A stretch of 15,293 bases of DNA from JANNRW01 sp031401815 (GCA_031401815.1 JANNRW010000440.1:1-15293); one strand, 5' to 3'. Counted from the stretch's first letter, positions 7,132-14,027 are shown. Translations and numbers: made by a program. The notes: a model not told the origin generated them from the sequence alone.

Positions 7132-7698
7132 ATGAAGAATGTTCTTGTATGTTCGGCTGATTCAAATGAAAGGGGTCGCCTTAAAATTAAGCTGAATGGA
7201 CTCGGATTTGCTGAAATCATGGAGTCAGGCGATGCTTCCATGGCAATTTCCATTGCTTATGATCGTCTCCCTGAGCTTGCACTGATCGATATCTCTTCCA
7301 TGGGAAAAGAGTGGTCTGCAACAATATCCTCCATTCGAGCTCATTTGAAAATCCCTGTAATTATACTCGGCATGAGTTTCAGTCCCGAGATCCTGAATGA
7401 GGCCCTGAGAGCCGGGGCAGGGGGTTTTCTGATAAAACCGGTTCGAGAGGAAGAGCTCTGGCCGGCTATTGAACTGGCGTCGGTTCATGACCATGAAGTG
7501 GGAGAGCTGAAAGAGCAGTTGGCCGAGTTAAAGGGGGCGCTTGAGAGCAGGAAAATTATAGAAAAGGCAAAAGGGATGCTGATGCGCAACTCAGGCTTGT
7601 CAGAGCCTGAAGCGTTCAGAAAGATCCGGAAGCTGGCCATGGACAAGCGGAAAACCTTGAAAGAGATAGCAGAAGCGATTCTGTTGACAGGGAGCTAG
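7132..7698 (+). CDS. ANTAR-domain response regulator (NasT/GnfR-like RNA-binding antiterminator)
   Basis: The 188-residue product has an N-terminal receiver domain (1-118) and a C-terminal ANTAR domain (about 125-184: IIEKAKGMLM, LSEPEAFRKIRKLAM, TLKEIAEAIL). ANTAR proteins bind paired RNA hairpins with hexanucleotide loops and let RNA polymerase read through leader terminators. Asp53 (LIDISS) and Lys102 (FLIKPV) are kept. The first residue of the N-terminal acidic pair is Ala (SAD) and the usual Thr reads Gly (LGM), so phosphorylation chemistry may be altered. I chose the ATG at 7132, where the receiver fold begins and AAGG lies upstream; the frame extends back to a GTG at 7090. A sigma-54-like promoter precedes it and a matching RNA target lies downstream. 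Geobacter GnfR, which controls nitrogen-fixation genes, is the obvious relative, but identity is inferred. No sensor kinase gene is adjacent. Confidence 0.88.
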   Translation: MKNVLVCSADSNERGRLKIKLNGLGFAEIMESGDASMAISIAYDRLPELALIDISSMGKEWSATISSIRAHLKIPVIILGMSFSPEILNEALRAGAGGFLIKPVREEELWPAIELASVHDHEVGELKEQLAELKGALESRKIIEKAKGMLMRNSGLSEPEAFRKIRKLAMDKRKTLKEIAEAILLTGS

Positions 7699-7815
7699 GA
7701 AGTGCTGCTTAAAAAGCAGGCAGTAGCTGGCAGGCTTGAATTGGAATAGCCTCTATTGTTATCGCTAATCAGGGATAAACAGCCATAAATCACTGATATT
7801 TAACGTATAAAAATA

Positions 7816-7831
7816 TGGCACGGCATATGCA
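7816..7831 (+). promoter_or_regulatory. Sigma-54 promoter of the outer-membrane protein-glnK-amtB transcript
   Basis: TGGCACGGCATATGCA matches TGGCAC-N5-TTGCW with a single mismatch and exact GG/GC spacing. Transcription would begin near 7843, just before the ANTAR-type leader hairpins. A small hairpin (CTGCTT/AAGCAG, 7705-7719) lies between it and the regulator gene; it has no T-tract and is weak as a terminator. An activator site was not identified. Confidence 0.85.
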
Positions 7832-7853
7832 AAATATAAAATTAACAACTAAT

Positions 7854-7896
7854 GCACAAAGATGTGCGGCAATAAGCAGACCTGGCAACGGCGCCA
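7854..7896 (+). promoter_or_regulatory. Two-hairpin ANTAR RNA target in the leader
   Basis: Hairpin 1 is GCAC-AAAGAT-GTGC (7854-7867) and hairpin 2 is TGGC-AACGGC-GCCA (7883-7896). Both have six-base loops with A at loop position 1 and G at position 4, the defining feature of ANTAR targets, and 15 bases separate them. The leader begins about 10 bases after the predicted sigma-54 start. The GCCA arm of hairpin 2 could also pair with TGGC at 7911-7914, and TGGCA at 7911-7915 could pair with TGCCA at 7945-7949, so alternative folds are possible. No classical T-tract terminator is visible before the gene start at 8001. Confidence 0.75.
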
Positions 7897-8000
7897 ACGC
7901 ATTTCTTTAGTGGCAGGCACATATTTATGATTTTGAATAAAGAGTGCCAACAGGTTTCAGAAACGATAATCCAGCTTGTAAAATTAAAAAGGAGATCAAA

Positions 8001-8747
8001 ATGAAAAAGAGAATAAGAACACTGATTCTAGGCGCAGCACTTACCATGGCAGCTTATACATCTGCAATGGCAACTCCTTCAACCCAGATATGGATCCCTT
8101 CCACAGATATTCAACCATACAAAACGGCCCATCTGAATTTTGACAACTATATCAGATCAAACGGCAAGGGGATTGGAGCAAATGTAACCTCCATCGGTCC
8201 GACTGTTGGTGTCCTCCCTTTTGAAAAGATTCAGGCTGAAGTAGGGTTTGACTATATTGACAGTGATTCGGGTGCAGCTGCTGATAAAAGTCCCATATAC
8301 TTTCACGGGAAGATGGGAACTCCGGAAGATTCACTGTTTGCATTTTCGCCGGCAATTGCTTTTGGCGGCTATAACTTCGGGACAAAATCAGGCATCACAA
8401 CCCAGAACATGGCTTACGGACTTGTTGCCAGAACCCTGCCTGTAGTCGGCAGACTTTCGGCCGGATATTACCAGGGTAGTGGCACGGTTCTGGTGGATGA
8501 AAACCTCAAAAAAGCAAATGGCGGCGTGCTATTGTCCTGGGACAGAACGATGACCGAAATTTCTGATAAACTTTGGTTGGCTGTAGATTATCAGGGGGGG
8601 AAGAGTGCCAACGGAGCCTTGAGTTTCGGTGCTTCCTGGGCTTTTGCCAAAAACGTATCAGTGATTATTGGTTACGACATATACAACAATGTTCTTACCG
8701 GCGGTAAAAACACCTTTACTACCCAGGTGGATATCAACTTTCCATAG
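8001..8747 (+). CDS. Unknown outer-membrane beta-barrel-like protein in the nitrogen block
   Basis: The 248-residue product has a signal peptide (MKKRIRTLILGAALTMAAYT, cleavage probably after AMA at residue 24). The mature part is rich in short amphipathic aromatic strands (for example LSAGYYQGSG, LWLAVDYQGG, VSVIIGYDIYNN) and ends TTQVDINFP. No cysteine or haem motif is present. The start at 8001 has GGAG seven to ten bases upstream; earlier in-frame codons back to 7944 lie in the leader. It sits between an ANTAR leader and glnK-amtB and has the best sigma-54 promoter in the window. It is therefore probably made under nitrogen limitation and could be a small porin or channel for a nitrogen source. 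I recognise no family and the transport idea is inference. Confidence 0.7.
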   Translation: MKKRIRTLILGAALTMAAYTSAMATPSTQIWIPSTDIQPYKTAHLNFDNYIRSNGKGIGANVTSIGPTVGVLPFEKIQAEVGFDYIDSDSGAAADKSPIYFHGKMGTPEDSLFAFSPAIAFGGYNFGTKSGITTQNMAYGLVARTLPVVGRLSAGYYQGSGTVLVDENLKKANGGVLLSWDRTMTEISDKLWLAVDYQGGKSANGALSFGASWAFAKNVSVIIGYDIYNNVLTGGKNTFTTQVDINFP

Positions 8748-8807
8748 CTCGTAGAGTTGTGTCGTAATCAGCAATCTCCGTTTGCGTCGTGCAGCTGTTT
8801 TAAAGAC

Positions 8808-8912
8808 CCCCCTCCCCTTGCGGGAGGGGGCTAGGGGGTGGGGGAGCTAGCCATATTTTACGTTGACAGCAGCTTCACCCACCCCTCAGTCCCCTCCCGT
8901 CAAGGGAGGGGA
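8808..8912. repeat. Pair of inverted REP-like elements (BIME-like)
   Basis: One element has a 9-bp stem (CCCCCTCCC / GGGAGGGGG, 8808-8830) followed by CTAGGGGGTGGGGGAGCT. The second, in the opposite direction, has AGCTTCACCCACCCCTCAGT followed by a 9-bp stem (TCCCCTCCC / GGGAGGGGA, 8890-8912). The two are imperfect reverse complements of each other, so together they could form a long snapback structure between the outer-membrane protein gene and glnK. Confidence 0.75.
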
Positions 8913-8978
8913 GGTATACTGAAATACCCGAATCGGAGAAAACTGAGTCGTAATAAACGAAATGAGGAGGATACAAAG

Positions 8979-9317
8979 ATGAAACTTATCGAAGCTATAA
9001 TCAAGCCGTTCAAGCTGGATGAAGTAAAGGAAGCTCTGTCCGGGATTGGAATAGAAGGTATTACAGTAAGTGAAGTTAAAGGCTTTGGCCGACAAAAAGG
9101 GCATACAGAGCTTTATCGTGGGGCAGAGTATGTTATTGATTTCCTGCCCAAGGTGAAGCTGGAGATAGCCGTGATGGACGAGCTTGTTGACCGGGTGGTT
9201 GAAACCATAGAGACAACTGCCAGAACAGGCAGGATAGGGGACGGCAAGATATTTGTCTACGCCATTGAAAATGCAGTCAGGATACGTACCGGTGAGCGAG
9301 GCGAAGAGGCACTTTGA
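8979..9317 (+). CDS. glnK: PII nitrogen regulatory protein (GlnB/GlnK family)
   Basis: The 112-residue product is the usual PII length. PII trimers sense ATP/ADP and 2-oxoglutarate and, in many bacteria, are uridylylated. The T-loop GRQKGHTELYRGAEYV (38-52 region) carries Tyr51, the uridylylation site. The C-terminal signature TARTGRIGDGKIFV (80-93) and basic residues Arg101 and Arg103 fit the nucleotide site. The frame extends back to 8838 through a REP element. I chose the ATG at 8979 because PII proteins start MKLIEAIIKPFKLDEVKEAL and GAGGAGG lies eight bases upstream. The direct linkage to amtB, 37 bases downstream, favours the GlnK role: binding to and closing the ammonium channel when nitrogen is plentiful. 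No separate promoter is seen in the preceding gap. Confidence 0.95.
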   Translation: MKLIEAIIKPFKLDEVKEALSGIGIEGITVSEVKGFGRQKGHTELYRGAEYVIDFLPKVKLEIAVMDELVDRVVETIETTARTGRIGDGKIFVYAIENAVRIRTGERGEEAL

Positions 9318-9354
9318 GAGAAAAAATCAAAAAAACAGGTTGATGGAGGCACTT

Positions 9355-10818
9355 ATGAAATTCCGAAACTTTATTATAAGATTGACCCTGGTGTCTGCAC
9401 TTCTGCTAGTGCCGCTTCTGGTATTGGCTGAAGAGCCAAAAGCAACACCGGCTCCAGCTGCGGTTGCAGCAGATGCCGGAACAGTAACTGCACCTACAGC
9501 GGCTGTTGCAGCTTCACCAGCTGAGCCGGCCAAACCTAAAAATGTCGATCCGGTGCTCAATACCGGCGATACTGCCTGGATGCTGATCTCTACGGCACTT
9601 GTTCTGTTCATGATTCCCGGACTGGCATTTTTCTACGGCGGCATGGTGCGGCAGAAGAACGTCCTCTCCACAATGATGCACTCTTTCGTTGCAATGGGGA
9701 TTGTCGGGGTTCAGTGGGCAGTCATCGGCTACTCCCTTGCTTTTGGGCCGGATGCCTTCATGGGGCTTATCGGTAACACGAGCAAGGCGCTCCTGGCTGG
9801 TCTCATCACCTTTGGAAAGGACGGGAGCCCGGTATTTGCCCTGTTCCAGAATGTACCCACCGAGCCGGGCGCAATACCGGAATATGTTTTTGCCATGTAT
9901 CAGTGCATGTTCGCCATTATCACAGTTGCACTTATCTCCGGAGCTCTTGCCGAGAGGATCAAGTTCTCGGCCTATTGTCTCTTTGTGCTGCTCTGGACTA
10001 CACTGGTCTACGATCCGCTGGCTCACTGGGTCTGGATGACTGATGGCTGGCTTTTCAAGAAAGGCGCACTTGATTTTGCAGGGGGTACGGTTGTCCATCT
10101 CTCCTCCGGTGTCTCTGCCCTGGCAGCACTCCTTTTTCTCGGCAAGCGTCACGGTTTTCCCACGGAGCGGATGGCCCCACACAGTCTGCCTTTGACTATG
10201 TTAGGCGTTGGCATGCTCTGGTTTGGCTGGTACGGCTTCAATGCAGGGTCAGCCATAGTAGGCGTCAACTGTTCAAACGCTGCCGGAGGGCTGGCCGGCC
10301 TTGCTCTGACCACTACAACCATAGCTCCGGCAGCAGCCGGACTCTCCTGGATGGTCGCTGAATGGATGCACTCCGGAAAACCTTCAGCTCTTGGTTTTGG
10401 TTCCGGTGTAGTGGCAGGTCTGGTTGTCATTACCCCGGCGGCCGGATTTGTCGAGCCAGGGGCAGCACTGATCCTCGGTGTTCTGGCTGGTCTGGTCTGT
10501 TACGGCGGCATCATGCTGAAAGCGAAATTTAAATATGACGACTCCCTCGATGCTTTCGGTGTTCACGGGATCGGCGGTACTACCGGTGCAATCCTTACCG
10601 GTGTCTTTGCGACAGTAGGTGCCAAGGGACTGCTGGCTGGCGATGTCAAGCAGTTCGTGACCCAGTTGATTGCTGTAGGTGCAGCAGGTGCGTACGCTTT
10701 CATTGTTACACTGATTATAGCTTTTGTCCTGCATAAGACGATAGGCTTAAGGGTGGAAAAAGAAGATGAAATCATGGGTCTGGATCAGACGCAGCATTCG
10801 GAGAGTGGTTATAACTAG
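9355..10818 (+). CDS. amtB: Ammonium transporter (Amt family)
   Basis: The 487-residue product is an inner-membrane ammonium channel of the Amt/MEP/Rh family with about eleven membrane helices after a cleavable signal peptide (MKFRNFIIRLTLVSALLL..., end near LAEE). The two pore histidines are His248 (GTVVHLSSG) and His404 (AFGVHGIGGTTG). The Amt signature DFAGGTVVHLSSGVSALAAL is at 240-259. I chose the ATG at 9355 because GGAGG lies five bases upstream and a signal peptide follows; the open frame reaches back into glnK to 9253. An Ala/Pro-rich linker (about 28-62) between the signal peptide and the first core helix is longer than in E. coli AmtB. It is co-transcribed with glnK, whose product would gate it. 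Confidence 0.96.
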   Translation: MKFRNFIIRLTLVSALLLVPLLVLAEEPKATPAPAAVAADAGTVTAPTAAVAASPAEPAKPKNVDPVLNTGDTAWMLISTALVLFMIPGLAFFYGGMVRQKNVLSTMMHSFVAMGIVGVQWAVIGYSLAFGPDAFMGLIGNTSKALLAGLITFGKDGSPVFALFQNVPTEPGAIPEYVFAMYQCMFAIITVALISGALAERIKFSAYCLFVLLWTTLVYDPLAHWVWMTDGWLFKKGALDFAGGTVVHLSSGVSALAALLFLGKRHGFPTERMAPHSLPLTMLGVGMLWFGWYGFNAGSAIVGVNCSNAAGGLAGLALTTTTIAPAAAGLSWMVAEWMHSGKPSALGFGSGVVAGLVVITPAAGFVEPGAALILGVLAGLVCYGGIMLKAKFKYDDSLDAFGVHGIGGTTGAILTGVFATVGAKGLLAGDVKQFVTQLIAVGAAGAYAFIVTLIIAFVLHKTIGLRVEKEDEIMGLDQTQHSESGYN

Positions 10819-10853
10819 GCTTTAACAGGTGTAGTAAATCATACGCTCAACAA

Positions 10854-10900
10854 CAAAGGCCGCACTCTGAATTAATGGAGTTGCGGCCTTTGCTGTTTTT
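10854..10900 (+). terminator. Rho-independent terminator after amtB
   Basis: CAAAGGCCGCA pairs with TGCGGCCTTTG (11 bp), with an inner CTC/GAG pair and then CTGTTTTT. It closes the nitrogen block 35 bases past the amtB stop. Confidence 0.88.
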
Positions 10901-10947
10901 CATCACCTCCCCCACAGCCCCGGATTCTCAGATTCAATTCCCTATGG

Positions 10948-11000
10948 CATGAATCGGCCATTCATGATATTTTGTATCAATATGAACAGTTACATTCATG
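10948..11000. promoter_or_regulatory. Inverted and direct ATTCATG repeats upstream of the Lcl-domain gene
   Basis: CATGAAT-CGGCC-ATTCATG (10948-10966) is a perfect 7-base-arm dyad. TGATA-TTTTG-TATCA (10965-10979) follows, and a third ATTCATG sits at 10994-11000. They occupy the space where the promoter of the gene at 11032 should be, so they are candidate operator sites. No convincing -35/-10 pair was found. Confidence 0.35.
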
Positions 11001-11031
11001 AGTTAAACGATAGTAACCGGGAGGATGCATC

Positions 11032-12669
11032 ATGATAAAACTGCGGGTGCTTTTTGCGGCAATGTTTGGAATGCTGCTCTGTGCACATGCTGTATGGGGG
11101 GCTACGGAGCCTGCCAGTACCGGACAGACCAGCTGCTATGATGTTTCAGGCGCACTGCTCCCCACTTGTGCAGGCTCCGGTCAGACCGGTGATATCAGGG
11201 CTGGGGTTTTCTGGGCTGCTTCCCGTTTCACTGATAACAGCAATGGAACAATTACTGATAATTTGACAGGTCTGGTCTGGCTGAAGGATGGTGCCTGCGT
11301 TACCTTGCAGAACACGCTTGGCAAGTGGGTTAACGCCATTGACAAGGCCAGAAGTCTTGCCAATGGCAGCTGTGGACTTAGCGACAGCAGCACAGTCGGT
11401 CAGTGGCGCCTCCCAAATCTGCTGGAGCTGCGGAGCCTGTTTAATGAACAGCAAACAAATCAGGCTGCATGGCTGAATACCCAGGGCTTTTCAAATATTA
11501 ATGCCAGTTTCTACTGGTCATCCACTACCACGGCAGATGGTACAGGCGGCGCTTGGGTTGTTAGCATGGGTTCCGGTAGCGTAGACGGCTATAATAAGGA
11601 GAGTGAGGGATTCAAAGTCTGGGCTGTACGTGATCAAATTTCCTTTCCGGCAAAGCTCTCGGCCACCGGCCAGACGGTCAGCTACAGAACCGGTGACGAT
11701 GGCAATCTGAAAAAAGGGGTGGTCTGGCCGACTCCACGATTCATTGACAACAGCATTTCCAGTGCGAGCAACCTGACAGTGACTGATGATCTGACAGGAT
11801 TGACCTGGGCGAAAAGCGGCAATCTTGCTCCCGGCACAAAAACCTGGCAGGGAGCGCTCGACTACATTAAAACCCTTAACACAAACAGTTATCTTGGTAA
11901 TAGCGACTGGCGTCTCCCCAACAGCAATGAGCTGATCACCCTCATCAACCGGGGGAGATCAGATACGGCTTCCTGGCTGAATACGCAAGGGTTTTCGAAT
12001 GTTATTGGAAATTATAATTATTACTGGTCATCCGGAACCTATGTCGGCAGTCCGAATTTTGCCTGGGTAGTCGATATGACCATTGGCAGCATCGGCTATT
12101 TCTCGAAATCAGAAAGCTACCATGTCTGGCCTTTACGAGGAGGGCAACTGAGCGCTTTGCCTTATACAACAACATCTGTTTCTGCGCCATCTATCTCATA
12201 CGGCAACAATGGAGTTGTTACAGTGACAGTAAGCTCTGACGCAGGTACGCCGACCGGGAGTGTGACCCTGAGCCTGAACAGCGGTGCTCCGGTCTCACAG
12301 ACCTTAAGCGCTGTAAGCGGCTCAAATCCTCCTGCGGCAGAGGCTGTTTTCAGCATCACAAAACCAGCTATTGGCAATCATCTGATAAGCGCAAATTTTG
12401 CAGAGCAGACTGCTTTCCGCTACAGCTTGGCATCCGGCACACTGACAGTCCTTGCCCCATCAGGTGACCTTGACGGAGGCGGCGTGACTCTGGGCGATGC
12501 CTTGCGGGCGCTTCGAATTCTGGCCGGTCTGGACACTGCTACAACGGCTGATTTGTTGAAGATTGATGTCGCCCCGCTCGTAAACGGTGTTCCCCAGCCC
12601 GATGACAAGATCGATATTGGCGACGTGATAGTTCTTCTGAGGAGAGTAGCAGGTTCAGCGAACTGGTAG
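11032..12669 (+). CDS. Secreted protein with two Lcl (DUF1566) domains, Ig-like and dockerin-like domains
   Basis: The 545-residue product has a signal peptide (1-23, ending VWGA). Lcl/DUF1566 repeat 1 (about 30-202) shows DNLTGLVWLKD, WRLPNLLELRSL and YWSSTT. Repeat 2 (about 210-370) shows DDLTGLTWAK, WRLPNSNELITL and YWSSGT. A predicted Ig-like beta domain follows (about 383-473). The tail (478-540) is dockerin-like: GDLDGGGVTLGDALRALRIL, then APLVNGVPQPDDKIDIGDV and IVLLRRV. Its first calcium loop is one residue short and has Gly where Asp is expected, so calcium binding there is doubtful. Lcl domains are found on surface proteins and are linked to adhesion. GGGAGG lies six to seven bases before the ATG. 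The lipoprotein gene starts 31 bases downstream, so the two are probably co-expressed. Function in cell-surface binding is inference. Confidence 0.85.
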   Translation: MIKLRVLFAAMFGMLLCAHAVWGATEPASTGQTSCYDVSGALLPTCAGSGQTGDIRAGVFWAASRFTDNSNGTITDNLTGLVWLKDGACVTLQNTLGKWVNAIDKARSLANGSCGLSDSSTVGQWRLPNLLELRSLFNEQQTNQAAWLNTQGFSNINASFYWSSTTTADGTGGAWVVSMGSGSVDGYNKESEGFKVWAVRDQISFPAKLSATGQTVSYRTGDDGNLKKGVVWPTPRFIDNSISSASNLTVTDDLTGLTWAKSGNLAPGTKTWQGALDYIKTLNTNSYLGNSDWRLPNSNELITLINRGRSDTASWLNTQGFSNVIGNYNYYWSSGTYVGSPNFAWVVDMTIGSIGYFSKSESYHVWPLRGGQLSALPYTTTSVSAPSISYGNNGVVTVTVSSDAGTPTGSVTLSLNSGAPVSQTLSAVSGSNPPAAEAVFSITKPAIGNHLISANFAEQTAFRYSLASGTLTVLAPSGDLDGGGVTLGDALRALRILAGLDTATTADLLKIDVAPLVNGVPQPDDKIDIGDVIVLLRRVAGSANW

Positions 12670-12700
12670 GAATTGGTAATTCAACAGAAGGAGCGTCAGG

Positions 12701-13204
12701 ATGAAAAGACAGTCTTTTATGGTGTTATTAGCTCTTGCAATGGGGATATTTTCAGGATGCGGCGGCGGTGGAGGCGGATCCGGTTCAGCGCCTCCGACAA
12801 AGGCTGAAATCAAGCTGTCTGTGAAAGATACGCTTTCCACAGGGAAGCTCGTAGGGGGCGTTGATGTAAGTATGATATTGCCAACCGGAGTATCGGCGAA
12901 GACCATAAACAGTTCGACCACTAAAACAGATACGGGTGTGGTTCAAGCATCTGGAGGTGCAACCGGTTTACCGAATATGACCGGCACATATACCAGTTCA
13001 ACAAGGACAGTGCGAATTCTGTTTCCAACCAGCAACGGTTTTCCCGCAGGTCAATTTGCCACGATAAATGCAGATATTGCGACTGGATCTGCACCTGTTG
13101 CTGCTGACTTCAACCAGATCACAGCTGTTATCAAGGATTTCACTGTCAATGGTGTAGCAGATTATAATGGAGCCATAATAGAATATTCAGTTGTGTTCAA
13201 ATAG
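12701..13204 (+). CDS. Gly-rich-linker lipoprotein, possibly cohesin-like
   Basis: The 167-residue product has a lipoprotein signal peptide with lipobox FSGC (Cys20), followed by a run of Gly and a GSGSAPP linker. The remaining roughly 135 residues form a predicted beta domain. Its pattern is a GGVDVSMILPTGV segment, a central TGTYTSSTRTVRILF, then GQFATINADIATG and a closing strand. This resembles, by eye, cohesin-like domains of Geobacter-type lipoproteins; a profile search would be needed to confirm it. Lipidation would anchor it to the outer membrane. Its position directly after a gene with a dockerin-like tail supports a surface anchor/cargo pair. AAGGAG lies upstream of the ATG. Confidence 0.7.
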   Translation: MKRQSFMVLLALAMGIFSGCGGGGGGSGSAPPTKAEIKLSVKDTLSTGKLVGGVDVSMILPTGVSAKTINSSTTKTDTGVVQASGGATGLPNMTGTYTSSTRTVRILFPTSNGFPAGQFATINADIATGSAPVAADFNQITAVIKDFTVNGVADYNGAIIEYSVVFK

Positions 13205-13263
13205 CCTCCCATTTAACCTGAAACGATCAATTCAACACAAAAGAGACCGCGGGTGGTGTCTTG

Positions 13264-13287
13264 GCGGACAGTTGGTGTCTGCTTTTA
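13264..13287 (+). terminator. Probable terminator after the lipoprotein gene
   Basis: GCGGACA pairs with TGTCTGC (one G-T pair), loop GTTGG, followed by TTTTATAAG. It lies 60 bases after the lipoprotein stop and before the convergent toxin-antitoxin pair. The T-tract is short. Confidence 0.5.
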
Positions 13288-13346
13288 TAAGCCTATGGCG
13301 TGGGCAGTGAGCGGTTTCGACTGCTCCTCCGTCCTTGTTGGGCATA

Positions 13347-13583
13347 TCAGAGATCATCTCCAGAAAGAGGGGGGCGCTCCTTAACCCTGGACATGACTCG
13401 GTCGAATGCCTCTCGGCTGCCTTGAGCTGACAATGCGTTCAGGTAATCCTCTGTAGCAAGAGCGGAAATCTTTTCTGCAAGAGCTGTAGCAACAAGCTGA
13501 TTGACGGAAATGTGCTCGCTTTTGGCCAGCTGTCTGGCAGATTTATGCAGATAATCCGGTAGCCTCAAACTCATTGTGCTCAT
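13347..13583 (-). CDS. Ribbon-helix-helix/HicB-like antitoxin
   Basis: The 78-residue product starts MSTMSLRLPDYLHKSARQLA. The SLRLPDYLH strand, a helix, then EHISVNQLVATALAEKI give the ribbon-helix-helix DNA-binding pattern; the rest is a charged tail that would wrap the toxin. Its ATG overlaps the TGA stop of the PIN gene by four bases (ATGA), so the pair is translationally coupled. GGAGGT five bases before this ATG fixes the start. In this family the antitoxin neutralises the PIN nuclease and, alone or in complex, represses their shared promoter. Here the antitoxin gene is second, the reverse of the most common order. Confidence 0.85.
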   Translation of the reverse strand: MSTMSLRLPDYLHKSARQLAKSEHISVNQLVATALAEKISALATEDYLNALSAQGSREAFDRVMSRVKERPPLSGDDL

Positions 13584-14008
13584 TTTCTACCTCCATAATT
13601 CTTTATGAACCAGCCCGGAGTGACTGCCCTCATATCAAAGCGCTCAATCCCTTCAAAGTCCTTTGTGTTATGCGTAACGATAAAATCTACACCGGCAGTA
13701 ACAGCAACTTCCAGCACCATGTCATCATTCGGGTCTTTAAGGCATGGGCGCCAAAGATAATAAATTTTAAGGCGCTCAGCTTGATTTACAATAAAGCCTA
13801 GAAATGCCTTGATATCTGCTTGGGTTAACTGAAGTACATTCCGGTGTCTTGTCAGCACATCTTCATATTCCATTACCAGTGTGACGGATATGCATGGAAT
13901 TATCAAACCGTCGCGCACCATCATCATAAGCGCATATGAAGCTCCGCTTGTTGAATAAAGAGCTGCGTACAGTATATTTGTGTCAATTACAATTCGAGTT
14001 GTTTTCAT
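13580..14008 (-). CDS. PIN-domain toxin ribonuclease (COG1569-type)
   Basis: The 142-residue product starts MKTTRIVIDTNILYAALYS and is a single PIN domain. Likely metal-binding acidic residues are Asp9 (VIDTN), Glu47 (VMEYEDV), Asp92/Asp96 (KDPNDDMVLE) and Asp108 (GVDFIVTHNTKDF). PIN toxins cleave RNA when free of antitoxin. All catalytic positions appear intact, so the toxin is probably active. The start is set by the PIN core, which begins five residues in. There is no ribosome site upstream; the promoter places transcription initiation at or next to the ATG. Confidence 0.9.
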   Translation of the reverse strand: MKTTRIVIDTNILYAALYSTSGASYALMMMVRDGLIIPCISVTLVMEYEDVLTRHRNVLQLTQADIKAFLGFIVNQAERLKIYYLWRPCLKDPNDDMVLEVAVTAGVDFIVTHNTKDFEGIERFDMRAVTPGWFIKNYGGRK

Positions 14009-14013
14009 GATGG

Positions 14014-14027
14014 TATCGTATATGATA
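14014..14027. promoter_or_regulatory. Palindromic operator over the toxin-antitoxin -10 element
   Basis: TATCGTATATGATA is a dyad with six of seven symmetric pairs, with flanking GG...TC adding an outer pair. It covers the -10 element and ends six bases from the toxin start. This is where an autorepressing ribbon-helix-helix antitoxin would be expected to bind. Confidence 0.5.

Noticed and set aside
8863..8920. TTGACA (8863) and TATACT (8915) as a glnK promoter
   Set aside because: The spacing is 46 bases and a REP hairpin lies between them; neither box has a partner at 16-19 bases.
8838..8978. In-frame upstream extension of the PII gene
   Set aside because: It runs through a REP-like element; PII proteins begin at MKLIEAIIKP and the GAGGAGG site fits the ATG at 8979.
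9514..10182. 222-residue minus-strand open frame inside amtB
   Set aside because: It is antisense to the strongly supported amtB frame, has no ribosome site or recognisable domain, and its composition mirrors the codon bias of amtB.
10945..10960. TGGCATGAATCGGCC as a sigma-54 promoter before the Lcl gene
   Set aside because: The downstream GC doublet is one base too close to the GG doublet, and strict spacing is required.
10901..11031. c-di-GMP/cGAMP (GEMM) riboswitch upstream of the Lcl-domain gene
   Set aside because: I looked because such switches often precede surface-protein genes in Geobacter, but none of the conserved GEMM core segments is visible.
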